From Ferruginibacter albus (lineage in GTDB: Bacteria > Bacteroidota > Bacteroidia > Chitinophagales > Chitinophagaceae): a DNA stretch of 64,000 nucleotides. Each line of letters begins with the position of its first letter. Positions within the stretch are counted from its first letter, which is position 1. The notes below the pieces were generated by a model. The model was not told the origin of the DNA, ran no database searches, and saw only the letters and a program-made list of their open reading frames with translations. Where the stretch lies: contig NZ_CP083388.1 of NCBI RefSeq assembly GCF_020042285.1, positions 1,142,001-1,206,000 on the forward strand, in the 5' to 3' direction. Shown here one piece after another: positions 53,403-62,955 of this stretch. The translations under genes and the position numbers were made by a program.

Positions 53403-53833
53403 TAATATGCTTTCAGGCGGAGTAATTGTTCTTCAGTAGCTAAACCGTCATTATAATTTTCAATAAGTGGCTTTATCTCGTTGTATAAACCTTCTGTATA
53501 GGTTTCAGCTTTTAGCTTTCTGCTTTCGGGTTCTTCTTCATTTAGTTCCATCATCTCCATCAAAAAATCGGGAGATAGTTTATATTTTTCTTCTTCCTCT
53601 AATATATTCTTTAATTGCAAAATATATTTGATCGTAGCATCTTCATTTTGTAAAACTTTTAATGCTTTGTTTATGGAAGATGATATTTCTAATGCCTGCT
53701 GCTGTTCCTCTTCCGATAATTGTGTATAAAAATCGGGATGATATTTCCTTTGCAGCTCCGCGTATTTTTTTGATAAAAAAGATCGGTCATTTTTTATGCT
53801 GACAGGAATTTCAAATAATTCAAAATAATTCAT
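53357..53833 (-). CDS. hscB: HscB-like Fe-S assembly co-chaperone
   Basis: 158 residues from ATG 53833 (MNYFELFEIPVSI); the longer frame uses TTG. J-domain start YFELFEIPVSIKNDRSFLSK, with HPD in RKYHPDFYTQL, then the C-terminal HscB bundle (ATIKYILQLKN, SPDFLMEMMELNEE). The co-chaperone hands the Fe-S scaffold IscU to HscA. It is host, not island, and its 3' end is overlapped by the recombinase frame. Before insertion tRNA-Leu followed it. Confidence 0.92.
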   Translation of the reverse strand: MNYFELFEIPVSIKNDRSFLSKKYAELQRKYHPDFYTQLSEEEQQQALEISSSINKALKVLQNEDATIKYILQLKNILEEEEKYKLSPDFLMEMMELNEEEPESRKLKAETYTEGLYNEIKPLIENYNDGLATEEQLLRLKAYYYQKKYLQRILDRTE

Positions 53834-53935
53834 ATGCAAATGTATAGATAGAAACGGGATGGCGTAGTTCAAATGCTGCTTTCATCATCTTTGAAATACA
53901 AACAATAAATGATAAATTACAGTAAATAACGATGA

Positions 53936-55138
53936 ATGCTTACAATAGGGCTTATACGAGAGGGTAAAGTTCCTGCCGATAATCGTGTGGCATTAACTCC
54001 TGCGCAATGCCGATGGCTGCATAAAAATTCACCGGAAATTAAGATCATTGTTCAGCACAGCGCATCACGTTGTTTTAGCGATAATGATTATACAAGAGCA
54101 GGTATTGAAGTAAAAGAAGATCTAAGAGAGTGTGATATTTTATTAGGTATAAAAGAAGTACCGGTTGATATGCTGATCCCAAATAAGACCTATTTGTTTT
54201 TTTCTCACACCAAAAAAATGCAGCCGCATAATCAAAAGATGTTTGCTGCTATTTTGCAAAAAGAAATTACACTGATAGATTATGAATGCCTGGAACATGA
54301 AGATGGTCAGCGTATAATTGGCTTTGGGTTTTTTGCCGGCATAGTAGGCGCTCACAATGGCATGATGGCTTATGGCAATCGCATGCAATTATACCAGCTG
54401 CAACGGGTATACGAAAACAAAGATTACCGGCAATTGATACATACTTATTTTGGATTGAAGATACCTGCAATAAAAATTGCTGTTACCGGTAGTGGGCGTG
54501 TAGCACATGGGGTAGTAGAAGTAATGAATCTGATGGGCATTACGGAAGTGGAACCGGATGAATACCTGGAAAGAAAATTTGCTTATCCTGTATATGTGCA
54601 ATTAAAAGGAGCCGATCTATACACACACAATCAGACCAAAACATACAAAAGAGAAGATTTTCATTTGCATCCGGGTAATTACAGAAGTCGCTTCCTTCCT
54701 TATTCACATTGTACCGATATTTTAATAAACGGCGTTTATTGGAGCGATGATGTGCCGCGTTTGTTTGAATTATCGGATATCAATGAAACGTTTACTATAC
54801 AAACCATTGCTGATATCTCAGATGATGAAAGAGGGTCTGTTCCTATCAATATCGGAGATCAATCCATGAAAGATCCTGTGTACGGGATTGATAGAATTAC
54901 CAAGCACAAAACAGCACCTTATCTTTCGAATAGTATTGATGTGATGGCAGTAAGTAATTTACCGAATGAGTTGCCAAGAGATGCCAGCCGGTATTTTGGC
55001 GAGCAATTAATTAAATATATATTGGAAGATCTGATAAAGGGTGGCAGCAGTATTATTGAAAGAGCAACGATCGTAAAAAATGGTACTATCACCAAGCCTT
55101 ATGAATATCTTACTGAATACGGGAAAAGTAGTTCTTAG
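53936..55138 (+). CDS. Saccharopine dehydrogenase-like (Lys1-type) enzyme
   Basis: 400 residues. The N-terminal alanine dehydrogenase-like domain (IGLIREGKVPADNRVALTPA, GIKEVPVDMLIPNKTYLFFS) and the NAD-binding site (KIAVTGSGRVAHGVVEVM) fit Lys1/saccharopine dehydrogenase (lysine-forming). EERGSVPINIGDQSMKDPVY-like and PIYNIG segments are near the active site. The family forms or splits saccharopine (lysine and 2-oxoglutarate); the direction and role in this organism are unknown. Cytoplasmic, NAD(P)-dependent, host gene. Divergent from hscB. Confidence 0.88.
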   Translation: MLTIGLIREGKVPADNRVALTPAQCRWLHKNSPEIKIIVQHSASRCFSDNDYTRAGIEVKEDLRECDILLGIKEVPVDMLIPNKTYLFFSHTKKMQPHNQKMFAAILQKEITLIDYECLEHEDGQRIIGFGFFAGIVGAHNGMMAYGNRMQLYQLQRVYENKDYRQLIHTYFGLKIPAIKIAVTGSGRVAHGVVEVMNLMGITEVEPDEYLERKFAYPVYVQLKGADLYTHNQTKTYKREDFHLHPGNYRSRFLPYSHCTDILINGVYWSDDVPRLFELSDINETFTIQTIADISDDERGSVPINIGDQSMKDPVYGIDRITKHKTAPYLSNSIDVMAVSNLPNELPRDASRYFGEQLIKYILEDLIKGGSSIIERATIVKNGTITKPYEYLTEYGKSSS

Positions 55139-55852
55139 CTATAAATAATAATCTTTCAACAGCTCATAAAATTCTTTTGTATAATTACCATTCTCATCCT
55201 TAATAATAATTTCTTGATTAAGCGTTGCGTTTTCTTTTCTTGAAAAGATCAATATCGTTCTGAAATAAGTATGTTTAGGCGTCTGTTTTACGGCTATCTT
55301 TTTTGTAAGAAAGAATTTCAGTTTTGCGGCTTCCGTTTCAAAATAATTGGAACGATGGTAAGGAAGCAGCACTAAAAAGATGCCGTTCTTATTTAAGCGT
55401 TTATCAATGCAGTTTAATAATTCGATCAGTGTTAAAGATTCATCATGCTTTGCTTTATTTTTATTCAGATGTATCGATCTTAGATCATCCTGGTAGAATG
55501 GAGGATTAGTGAAAATGCAATCATATTTTTTATCGGTAGAGAATTTTATAATGTCAGCATGAAAAATAGTTATTTGTTCTTTCCATAACGAATTTTCAAT
55601 ATTTTCTTTTGCTTGTGAATAAGCGCTTTCATCAATTTCAATTGCGTCAATTTTTGTAGGATTTTTTTGTGCAACCATCAGGCTAAGTAAACCCGTGCCT
55701 GCGCCAATATCCAATGCTGTATTAAGTAATTGTGAACTTTGCATTACTTCTGCACAAGTGGCGCCAAACAAGCATCCATCGGTAGTAACTTTCATGGCAC
55801 ACTTATCCTGGTTAATAATGAATTGCTTGAATTGGAAATAACTATTCGGCAT
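55139..55852 (-). CDS. tRNA1(Val) A37 N6-methyltransferase
   Basis: 237 residues. SAM-binding ALDIGAGTGLLSLMVAQKNP, then DAIEIDESAYSQAKENI and catalytic NPPFYQ of amino-methyltransferases. QFKQFIINQDKCAMKVTTDG and FGATCAE match TrmN6/YfiC. It methylates A37 of tRNA-Val(UAC) using S-adenosylmethionine. The stop abuts the end of the Lys1-like gene (convergent). Cytoplasmic. ATG 55852. Confidence 0.9.
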   Translation of the reverse strand: MPNSYFQFKQFIINQDKCAMKVTTDGCLFGATCAEVMQSSQLLNTALDIGAGTGLLSLMVAQKNPTKIDAIEIDESAYSQAKENIENSLWKEQITIFHADIIKFSTDKKYDCIFTNPPFYQDDLRSIHLNKNKAKHDESLTLIELLNCIDKRLNKNGIFLVLLPYHRSNYFETEAAKLKFFLTKKIAVKQTPKHTYFRTILIFSRKENATLNQEIIIKDENGNYTKEFYELLKDYYL

Positions 55853-55973
55853 AACTGCAAGTTACATTGTACACATAATATTCATATTACGTTTATCATT
55901 ACACGAAAATGACATATTGCGTTATAAAACAAAGTATATTTGGATTTTAGTAAATACCTTACTGCTTAACCTG

Positions 55974-58900
55974 ATGAAGAGATCACGTTTCCTTATATTT
56001 TTCCTGTTTATTATTTTTTCTATTTGCAATAAAGTAAATGCACAAATTAGTTTCACAGCGGCTCCGGCTACTACCGTAAGTACATGCGCCAATAACGGAA
56101 GCATACAAATATTTGCACAAAGTCTTACAGGTTCTCTTTTTTATGCAATTACGAATGGTCCGGTAACAGTGCCCGCACAAACGAGTTCCCTATTTACTTC
56201 TTTACCCGCAGGTATTTATACGGTAGAAGTTACCAGCACAACGAATGAAATAAAAACTACAACGGTTTCGGTTTTGGGAACGTATCAGCAACCAAAATTT
56301 ACACCAATAGTTATTAATCCGCGTTGCCCTGCAGCAGCTACAGGAACTATTATTGGTAATATCGATGTAAATACAGGACGTGCTCCTTATACATGGGAAT
56401 TAATTCCTCCTTCTATTGAGACAAGACCTCAACAAGCTAATGATACATTTAAGAATTTGCTGCAAGGAAACTATACCTTACAGTTGACAGATGCTTGTAA
56501 CAATGTTCAACAAACAACAGTGGCATTATTTACGCCGTCTGTAAATATGACCTCTTATGGAATAACCGGTGAAATGACAGGTTGTGATACAGCAAAGCTT
56601 CAATTAATAGTAGGCGTTACGGCCGACCTTCCGCCTTATAAACTTACCTATACAGTAGCAGGAACAAATTATACTATCGATACGGTACAAATTGCGTCAA
56701 ACCTGGGTAATACTATTTACCCGGTTTTTACAGTACCCAATCTGTCTTATGGAGGCACAATAGATAATGTTGTACTGACCAATGCTTGTGGCACACAATT
56801 GAATTTTGGTAACATTTCTCTTTGTGCTTTTGCATTTTCTGTCAATGATTTCCGTACAATTCCGGGAGATAATTGCGGACCCAAATTAAGAACAGATTTT
56901 GGCTATGATGGAAGCGCCAATCCACTTTGTACAGGCATGGCAATTAAAAATCCAACTGCAATTACAATTAAAGATGCATTGGGAAATGTGGTAGAATCGA
57001 AGGTGTATTCAACAGGCGATTTCCATTCAGATGTATTATTACCAAATACCAATTATAGTTTTACGATCAGGGATAGTTGCGGTCATCAGTTCAGTAAAAG
57101 CTTTACTACACAAAATATAGATACCTCAGTGAGTTTCAGCATCAACAAAACACAGGAAATGCTTGACTCTGCGGGCATTCTTTACATTACTGAAAGGTTG
57201 GGTATGCCGGCAGTAGGGGTAAGCTTAACAATTTTAGACGGGCCTGCTTTTGTACAAAGCACTAAACCGGGGTTTGCATATAAAGACAAGTATACTTTCC
57301 CCAAAACCTTTATCGGGCAAATTAATAATGACAGCAGTGTTATTTTTTCAATCTATAATACCGGCGTAGGTACCTATCATTATGTAATTAAAGATACTTG
57401 CGGTAATCAACATGTAGACTCTCTTGTGGTAAAACCAAATGATGTAGCTAGTCTTTATCATAACTATGAATATATTTCGGGCTGCGTTGGTGAATCGGGA
57501 TTGAAATACGAGTTTTTGAATAACGGTGGAGTGGCAAGCTTTTCTGTTGTTGATATTAAAACGGGGAGTGAGGTTTATAGTTTGGATAATATGCACGCTG
57601 CTGCTGCAGGAGATCCTACCCAGGGAGTTGTAAATAATTTGACTGCTTCTGATTATGCATTGAATATTACATATACGAGTTATGTTGGTTCAGTGTTATC
57701 AATGAATGATTCTTTGGTAAACAAGCTGATTGTAAGAGATACCATTCACATTGCACCCTATCAAAGTCCTGCGTTTAAAAGCAGCGCCTCTACGCTATGT
57801 AATGGCAATTTATATCTTACATTAACTCCTGATAGCAGTAAAGGAGTGCCACCATATCAATATGAAATCATCAGTGGTCCGCAAACTTTTACACTGCAGT
57901 CTCAGAACTATTTTCAACTTTCGCAGCCCGGGGTTTATAGAGTTCGTCTAATTGATAAATGTGGTAATTCTGCTACAACAGATGTAACCGTTGCTAATAA
58001 CCAATTTCCTCCATTAGCTACAGCAGGAGGCACTTGTATAAACAGTAGTGCTCAATTTACATATGGCTCCTCTCAATATTTTTCGTTTAGCTGGAAAAGA
58101 CCAAACGGATCTACTTTTGTAGGAGATACATTAATAATACCTGTTATTACTGCTGCCGATACAGGAATATATACGGTAACAAGAACTATAAATATCAATG
58201 GTTGTACAAGCACAACAACTACAACCTTTCATTTGCCAACTGCAAAAACAGATAGTATCAATGCAAGCATCTGTAATGGGGAAATCTATCATTTTGGTAG
58301 TAAAGCGCTAACACAAGTAGGTATATACAGAGATACCATTTCTACTTCAGCTTGTGATAGTATTGTAATATTGAATCTTACATTAGGTAGTAATTGTTCC
58401 GCAAATGGTACTTGCAGCGGCGCTACGCATGTGGTTTGGAAAGATGATTTTGGGTCAGGCGTTGCCGTTAGTGCCGGACCTAATCCTAATATTACCGGCT
58501 ATACGTATCAGAACCATGGGGTTGGTGGTGGAAGTTATTATATAACCAACCTGTTTAATAATTATCCTAATTGGCTTACGGTTCCGCAAGATCATACACC
58601 TAATGATAGTGGCGGTTATTTTTTGGTAATAGATGGCGGTAATCCTACTTTTTATTCCACGAGAGTAAATAATCTTTGTCCAAATACTACTTATACGTTT
58701 TCATCGTGGGCAATGAATATGGATCAACCAAGATATCCGTCCTTACCCACTTTTGTATTTAATGTAAAAGATACGTTAGGCAATGTAGTAGGGCAGTTAA
58801 CAAGCAGTACGCCTATGCCTGTACAATCTACGCCAACATGGGTACAAAACGGTTTTACATTCAATTCGGGGAATAATACCTCTCTCAATTTAAGTATTTC

Positions 58901-61835
58901 CTTTACATCTTCCGGTTATAATGATTTTGCTTTTGACGATCTGGAATTCAGTGTTTGCGGACCAACATTAAATTTAACTTCTACCTCAGGTACCTGCCCT
59001 AAAAAGGCAACCGTAACAGCTGCTATCGGTAGCGGGTATGCCAATCCTGTATATGAATGGTATAAGAAAGTAAATGGTAGCTGGGTTGTTTATCCAAACA
59101 GCAATGTTACTACGTTTACAGACAATATACCCGATTCAAGTAATTGGTACAGAGTTATTGTAAGTGATGGAGCTTCTGCTTGTTCATTCATAGAAGACTC
59201 GATCAACGTAATTGTTGCGGCTAAACCGCTTGATAGTATGATCATTCCTATATCGGTATGCCAGGGACAATCTGTTTTAGGACATGATACTGCCGGTGAT
59301 TATATTTTAGGAATTATAAACAGTGTAAATGGTTGTGATAGTGCTTACCAGGTAATTCGGTTGACTATTAATCCGCCTAAAAGAGATTCGATCAATCAAG
59401 CAATTTGCCAGGGAGAAAGTTATACGTTCGGTACAAAAACTTATAACCAAACAGGTATTTACAGGGATACGTTAAGTGCAAACGGTTGCGATAGTATCGC
59501 TGTATTAAATCTTGTTATTAATAATTTTAAAAGAGATTCGATCAATCAATCCATTTGTTCAGATCAAAGCTTTTTATTTGGAAACAAAACACTTAATCAA
59601 ACAGGTATTTATAGAGATACTGTTACTATAAACGGATGTGATAGCATCACTATATTAAATCTTACAGTAACTAATTGTACGAGCGGTGGGTCTTGTATAG
59701 GTGCTATTGATCTGCATGGTACAGATGAAGGATTGTTGCCTGGCCCTGAAACGGATTATTATTCTTCCAATGGATTTACATGGGAATGCTGGTTTAACAG
59801 CAGTTGGTATAACAATACAGATAATACCAGTCACGTCGGGCAATCATTATTAATGAGTGAAGATGGTGTTTTTTGTGAAGATATTGTATTGGCTTTTGGT
59901 TGGGCAACATACCCAAGAAACTCGATTGGGTTTGGCGTGGATGGTCCGGGGCAATGTGGTGCACGTGATTATAACCCTTGTTACTATGTTCCGCCGGGAG
60001 GCTTTATACCTAATACTTGGTATCATGTTGCAGGTGTAATGGATTATGCCAATCATAATACTAAGCTTTATCTGAACGGACAATTAGTAGATACTAAAAC
60101 AAATACGCAATTGCCTTTTTCAAGAAATATTGCAACACGAATAGGAACGCAACCTGTTCAGGGTGATAGTGCTTTTGATGGTAAAATGGATGAGATACGT
60201 ATCTGGAATTATCCAAGATCAGCCGCAGAGATCGCCGCTAATTACAATCAATGTTTAACCGGCAATGAGTCAGGATTAGTAGCATATTATCATTTTAACG
60301 AGGCTGCCGGTGCAGTTGCACATGATATAACCCCTAATCATAAAGACATTACATTAGACCCCACCATTTATTGGGATAAAACGATCAACGCTCCATTAGC
60401 TAATAATTGTGATAATCCAACTTTCGGAACGATTGATACCACTATTTGCACAGGTACTTATTTAGGTCATAATGCTACAGGAGCTTATGTTGATACGCTA
60501 ACGAATTATTTAGGCTGTGATAGTATCCGAACATTAAATCTTACTGTTGGTGGCTTTAAAATGGATTCAACCAATCAATCTATTTGCGAAGGACAAATTT
60601 ATACGTTTGGCATTCATACATTAACACAAAGCGGGGTATACAGAGATACAATCCCAACATCCGCTTGTGATAGCATTTCGATTTTAAATCTTACCGTAAA
60701 TACTATAAAAAGAGATAGTAATAATATTGCTGCTTGCGGCTCTTATGCATTTGGTAATAAAACACTAACACAGTCCGGTATCTATAGGGATACTATTCCA
60801 ACATCTACTTGTGATAGTATTTCAATTTTAAATCTTACCATAAATACTATTAAGAGAGATAGCAATATTATTACTACCTGTGCCTCTTATACATTCGGTA
60901 ATAAAGTATTAACGCAATCAGGCATTTACCGTGATACCATTCCAACATTTGCCTGCGATAGCATTTCAGTTTTAAATCTTACTATAAATAATTTAAAGAG
61001 GGATAGCAGTGTTGCTTCTATTTGCAAAGGACAAACATATTTGTTCGCAGGTAATGTTCTTTCACAAGCAGGAATATATCGTGATACCATTCCAACATCA
61101 ACCTGCGATAGTATTGTTGTACTTAATTTAAAAGTGAACGATTACAAGCAGAACAATCAAACCGTAACCATTTGTCCGGGACAATCTTACAAATTCGGCA
61201 ACAGGACACTAACTGCTCAAGGTATATACAAAGACACCTTGACAACAAATACCTGCGATAGTATTGCAACCTTAAACTTAATCGTTAGTACTATTTCCTT
61301 AGATGCAAAAGCAGACAAATATTCTGTTATAAAAGGAGATATCATTCATTTGGATGTTACACCTTCAAATTTTATTACGTATGCATGGAGTGCAGATAAT
61401 TCAATAAGCAATACAACTGCCCGGAATCCTACAAGTATTGTAGATGTTCCATCCTGGTACAGAGTAACAGTAACTGATGTTAACAATTGTAGTAATATTG
61501 ATTCTTTCTTTGTGCAGGTAATAAATGATACCATCATTCATAATTGTACGAACACTATTATTTATATACCCACAGCATTCACGCCAAATGGCGATGGCAG
61601 CAATGATTATTTCAGGATATTAGGCATTACAAATATTGCTTACCGCAATTATTATTTAATGATCTATAACCGTTGGGGCAATAAAGTATTTGAATCACAA
61701 AACCCTTCCATATGCTGGGATGGAAGATATAATAACCAACCTGCAGAAACAGGCAGCTATGTTTATTACTTAAAATTTACTTGCGAAGACGGAACTGTGT
61801 TTGTAAGAAAAGGAAATATTGTTTTGTTGAGATAA
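55974..61835 (+). CDS. Giant T9SS type B (gliding motility-associated) surface protein
   Basis: 1953 residues from ATG 55974 (MKRSRFLIFFLFIIFSICNK, Sec signal); the TTG-started extension upstream is not used. N-terminal Ig/PKD-like blocks, a jelly-roll-like domain (about 820-1000, WKDDFGSGVAVSAG), then 44-50-residue repeats (RDSINQAICQGESYTFG...YRDTL...CDSIAVLNL) from about 1135. They are interrupted by a LamG-like domain (about 1240-1430, KLYLNGQLVDT, KMDEIRIWNYPRS), and resume to about 1775. A C-terminal type B domain follows (about 1866-1953, IYIPTAFTPNGDGSNDYF, YNRWGNKVFES). It is exported by T9SS and held at the cell surface; probably an adhesin or glycan-binding protein. Confidence 0.9.
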   Translation: MKRSRFLIFFLFIIFSICNKVNAQISFTAAPATTVSTCANNGSIQIFAQSLTGSLFYAITNGPVTVPAQTSSLFTSLPAGIYTVEVTSTTNEIKTTTVSVLGTYQQPKFTPIVINPRCPAAATGTIIGNIDVNTGRAPYTWELIPPSIETRPQQANDTFKNLLQGNYTLQLTDACNNVQQTTVALFTPSVNMTSYGITGEMTGCDTAKLQLIVGVTADLPPYKLTYTVAGTNYTIDTVQIASNLGNTIYPVFTVPNLSYGGTIDNVVLTNACGTQLNFGNISLCAFAFSVNDFRTIPGDNCGPKLRTDFGYDGSANPLCTGMAIKNPTAITIKDALGNVVESKVYSTGDFHSDVLLPNTNYSFTIRDSCGHQFSKSFTTQNIDTSVSFSINKTQEMLDSAGILYITERLGMPAVGVSLTILDGPAFVQSTKPGFAYKDKYTFPKTFIGQINNDSSVIFSIYNTGVGTYHYVIKDTCGNQHVDSLVVKPNDVASLYHNYEYISGCVGESGLKYEFLNNGGVASFSVVDIKTGSEVYSLDNMHAAAAGDPTQGVVNNLTASDYALNITYTSYVGSVLSMNDSLVNKLIVRDTIHIAPYQSPAFKSSASTLCNGNLYLTLTPDSSKGVPPYQYEIISGPQTFTLQSQNYFQLSQPGVYRVRLIDKCGNSATTDVTVANNQFPPLATAGGTCINSSAQFTYGSSQYFSFSWKRPNGSTFVGDTLIIPVITAADTGIYTVTRTININGCTSTTTTTFHLPTAKTDSINASICNGEIYHFGSKALTQVGIYRDTISTSACDSIVILNLTLGSNCSANGTCSGATHVVWKDDFGSGVAVSAGPNPNITGYTYQNHGVGGGSYYITNLFNNYPNWLTVPQDHTPNDSGGYFLVIDGGNPTFYSTRVNNLCPNTTYTFSSWAMNMDQPRYPSLPTFVFNVKDTLGNVVGQLTSSTPMPVQSTPTWVQNGFTFNSGNNTSLNLSISFTSSGYNDFAFDDLEFSVCGPTLNLTSTSGTCPKKATVTAAIGSGYANPVYEWYKKVNGSWVVYPNSNVTTFTDNIPDSSNWYRVIVSDGASACSFIEDSINVIVAAKPLDSMIIPISVCQGQSVLGHDTAGDYILGIINSVNGCDSAYQVIRLTINPPKRDSINQAICQGESYTFGTKTYNQTGIYRDTLSANGCDSIAVLNLVINNFKRDSINQSICSDQSFLFGNKTLNQTGIYRDTVTINGCDSITILNLTVTNCTSGGSCIGAIDLHGTDEGLLPGPETDYYSSNGFTWECWFNSSWYNNTDNTSHVGQSLLMSEDGVFCEDIVLAFGWATYPRNSIGFGVDGPGQCGARDYNPCYYVPPGGFIPNTWYHVAGVMDYANHNTKLYLNGQLVDTKTNTQLPFSRNIATRIGTQPVQGDSAFDGKMDEIRIWNYPRSAAEIAANYNQCLTGNESGLVAYYHFNEAAGAVAHDITPNHKDITLDPTIYWDKTINAPLANNCDNPTFGTIDTTICTGTYLGHNATGAYVDTLTNYLGCDSIRTLNLTVGGFKMDSTNQSICEGQIYTFGIHTLTQSGVYRDTIPTSACDSISILNLTVNTIKRDSNNIAACGSYAFGNKTLTQSGIYRDTIPTSTCDSISILNLTINTIKRDSNIITTCASYTFGNKVLTQSGIYRDTIPTFACDSISVLNLTINNLKRDSSVASICKGQTYLFAGNVLSQAGIYRDTIPTSTCDSIVVLNLKVNDYKQNNQTVTICPGQSYKFGNRTLTAQGIYKDTLTTNTCDSIATLNLIVSTISLDAKADKYSVIKGDIIHLDVTPSNFITYAWSADNSISNTTARNPTSIVDVPSWYRVTVTDVNNCSNIDSFFVQVINDTIIHNCTNTIIYIPTAFTPNGDGSNDYFRILGITNIAYRNYYLMIYNRWGNKVFESQNPSICWDGRYNNQPAETGSYVYYLKFTCEDGTVFVRKGNIVLLR

Positions 61836-62876
61836 TCACCATTCTGCTCTTGCAGTAGGGCTTATATTCAAATCCACAAACTCACCGGCCAATAATTTAT
61901 AGTATGCTGTAATAGCGATCATTCCTGCATTGTCTGTACAATATTGAAAAGCAGGAATAAATGTTTTCCAGTTATTGGCTATTCCCATTTCTGCAAAAGC
62001 CTTACGCAGCCCGCTGTTGGCGCTAACACCACCGGCAATACATAAATTGCTAACACCGGTTTCCTTTGCAGCTTTTTTTAATTTATTTAATAAGATGGAA
62101 ATAATTCTCCATTGTATAGAAGCGCAAATATCATCAAGGTTCTCAGCAATAAATTTTTTCTTCTCTTCTTCACTTGCAATGAATTCTTCTTTATATGCCA
62201 GACTCTTTCCGGCATTTTGTAAAAAATAAAGAATAGAAGTTTTTAATCCGCTGAAACTAAAATTCAATCCCGGTATTTGCGGTTCGGGAAATTGATACTT
62301 ATTTGGATTGCCTGATGCAGCATACTTGTCAATCAATGGACCACCGGGATAGGGAAGTCCTAATAATTTGGCACTCTTATCAAAAGCCTCTCCGGCAGCA
62401 TCATCAATTGTTTCACCTAATACTTTCATTTGTAAAGGTGATTGGCATAAAACAATTTGAGTGTGACCACCGCTAACCGTTAAACATAAAAAAGGGAAAG
62501 CTGGTTTATCATCCGGGATCAAATTGGCCAACACATGCGCCTGCATATGATGCACAGCGATCAACGGTTTATTTAACGCCAGCGATAATGATTTGGCAAA
62601 CTGTGTTCCAACTAATAAGGAGCCAATTAAGCCGGGTGCTTGCGTGAAAGCAATGGCATCAATTTCCGATAGATCTGTCTGTGCTGTTTTTAAAGCAGCA
62701 TCCACTACAGGAACAATATTCTGCAAATGTGCTCTGCTGGCCAGTTCCGGTACTACTCCTCCATATTTTTCATGTACGGTTTGATTGGCAATATGATTGG
62801 ATATTATTTTCCCATCCCTGCAAATTGCAGCAGATGTTTCATCACAGCTTGATTCTATCGCAAGAATAACAGACAA
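61836..62876 (-). CDS. tsaD: tRNA N6-adenosine threonylcarbamoyltransferase
   Basis: 346 residues from a TTG start at 62876 (product MSVILAIESSCDETSAAICR); upstream in-frame codons also lack ATG. The metal-binding HMQAH motif (AVHHMQAHVLA), SGGHTQIVL and NFSFSGLKTS are the TsaD (Kae1/YgjD) signature. With TsaB, TsaE and TsaC it makes t6A at position 37 of ANN-decoding tRNAs, an essential function. Cytoplasmic, host gene. Its stop is 1 bp after the end of the giant T9SS gene on the other strand. Confidence 0.95.
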   Translation of the reverse strand: MSVILAIESSCDETSAAICRDGKIISNHIANQTVHEKYGGVVPELASRAHLQNIVPVVDAALKTAQTDLSEIDAIAFTQAPGLIGSLLVGTQFAKSLSLALNKPLIAVHHMQAHVLANLIPDDKPAFPFLCLTVSGGHTQIVLCQSPLQMKVLGETIDDAAGEAFDKSAKLLGLPYPGGPLIDKYAASGNPNKYQFPEPQIPGLNFSFSGLKTSILYFLQNAGKSLAYKEEFIASEEEKKKFIAENLDDICASIQWRIISILLNKLKKAAKETGVSNLCIAGGVSANSGLRKAFAEMGIANNWKTFIPAFQYCTDNAGMIAITAYYKLLAGEFVDLNISPTARAEW

Positions 62877-62889
62877 TTTTTTAAATTTT

Positions 62890-62955
62890 AAATTCCAAAT
62901 TGGATTTAGGGTTCGCAAAGGTAACCTGTAATTTGTTATTTATAATTTGGAATTT
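62890..62955. repeat. 12-bp inverted repeat between tsaD and permease
   Basis: AAATTCCAAATT (62890-62901) and AATTTGGAATTT (62944-62955) are exact inverted copies 42 bp apart; the right arm overlaps the permease stop. It could be a terminator-like stem for the permease gene or a small repeat element; A/T content makes this uncertain. Confidence 0.4.

Noticed and set aside
53240..53425. Plus-strand ORF (MCAQNRNRTCTSL...) and the recombinase tail RTGIEPAHPCERQ
   Set aside because: Both are translations of the antisense of tRNA-Leu; the short ORF has no independent support.
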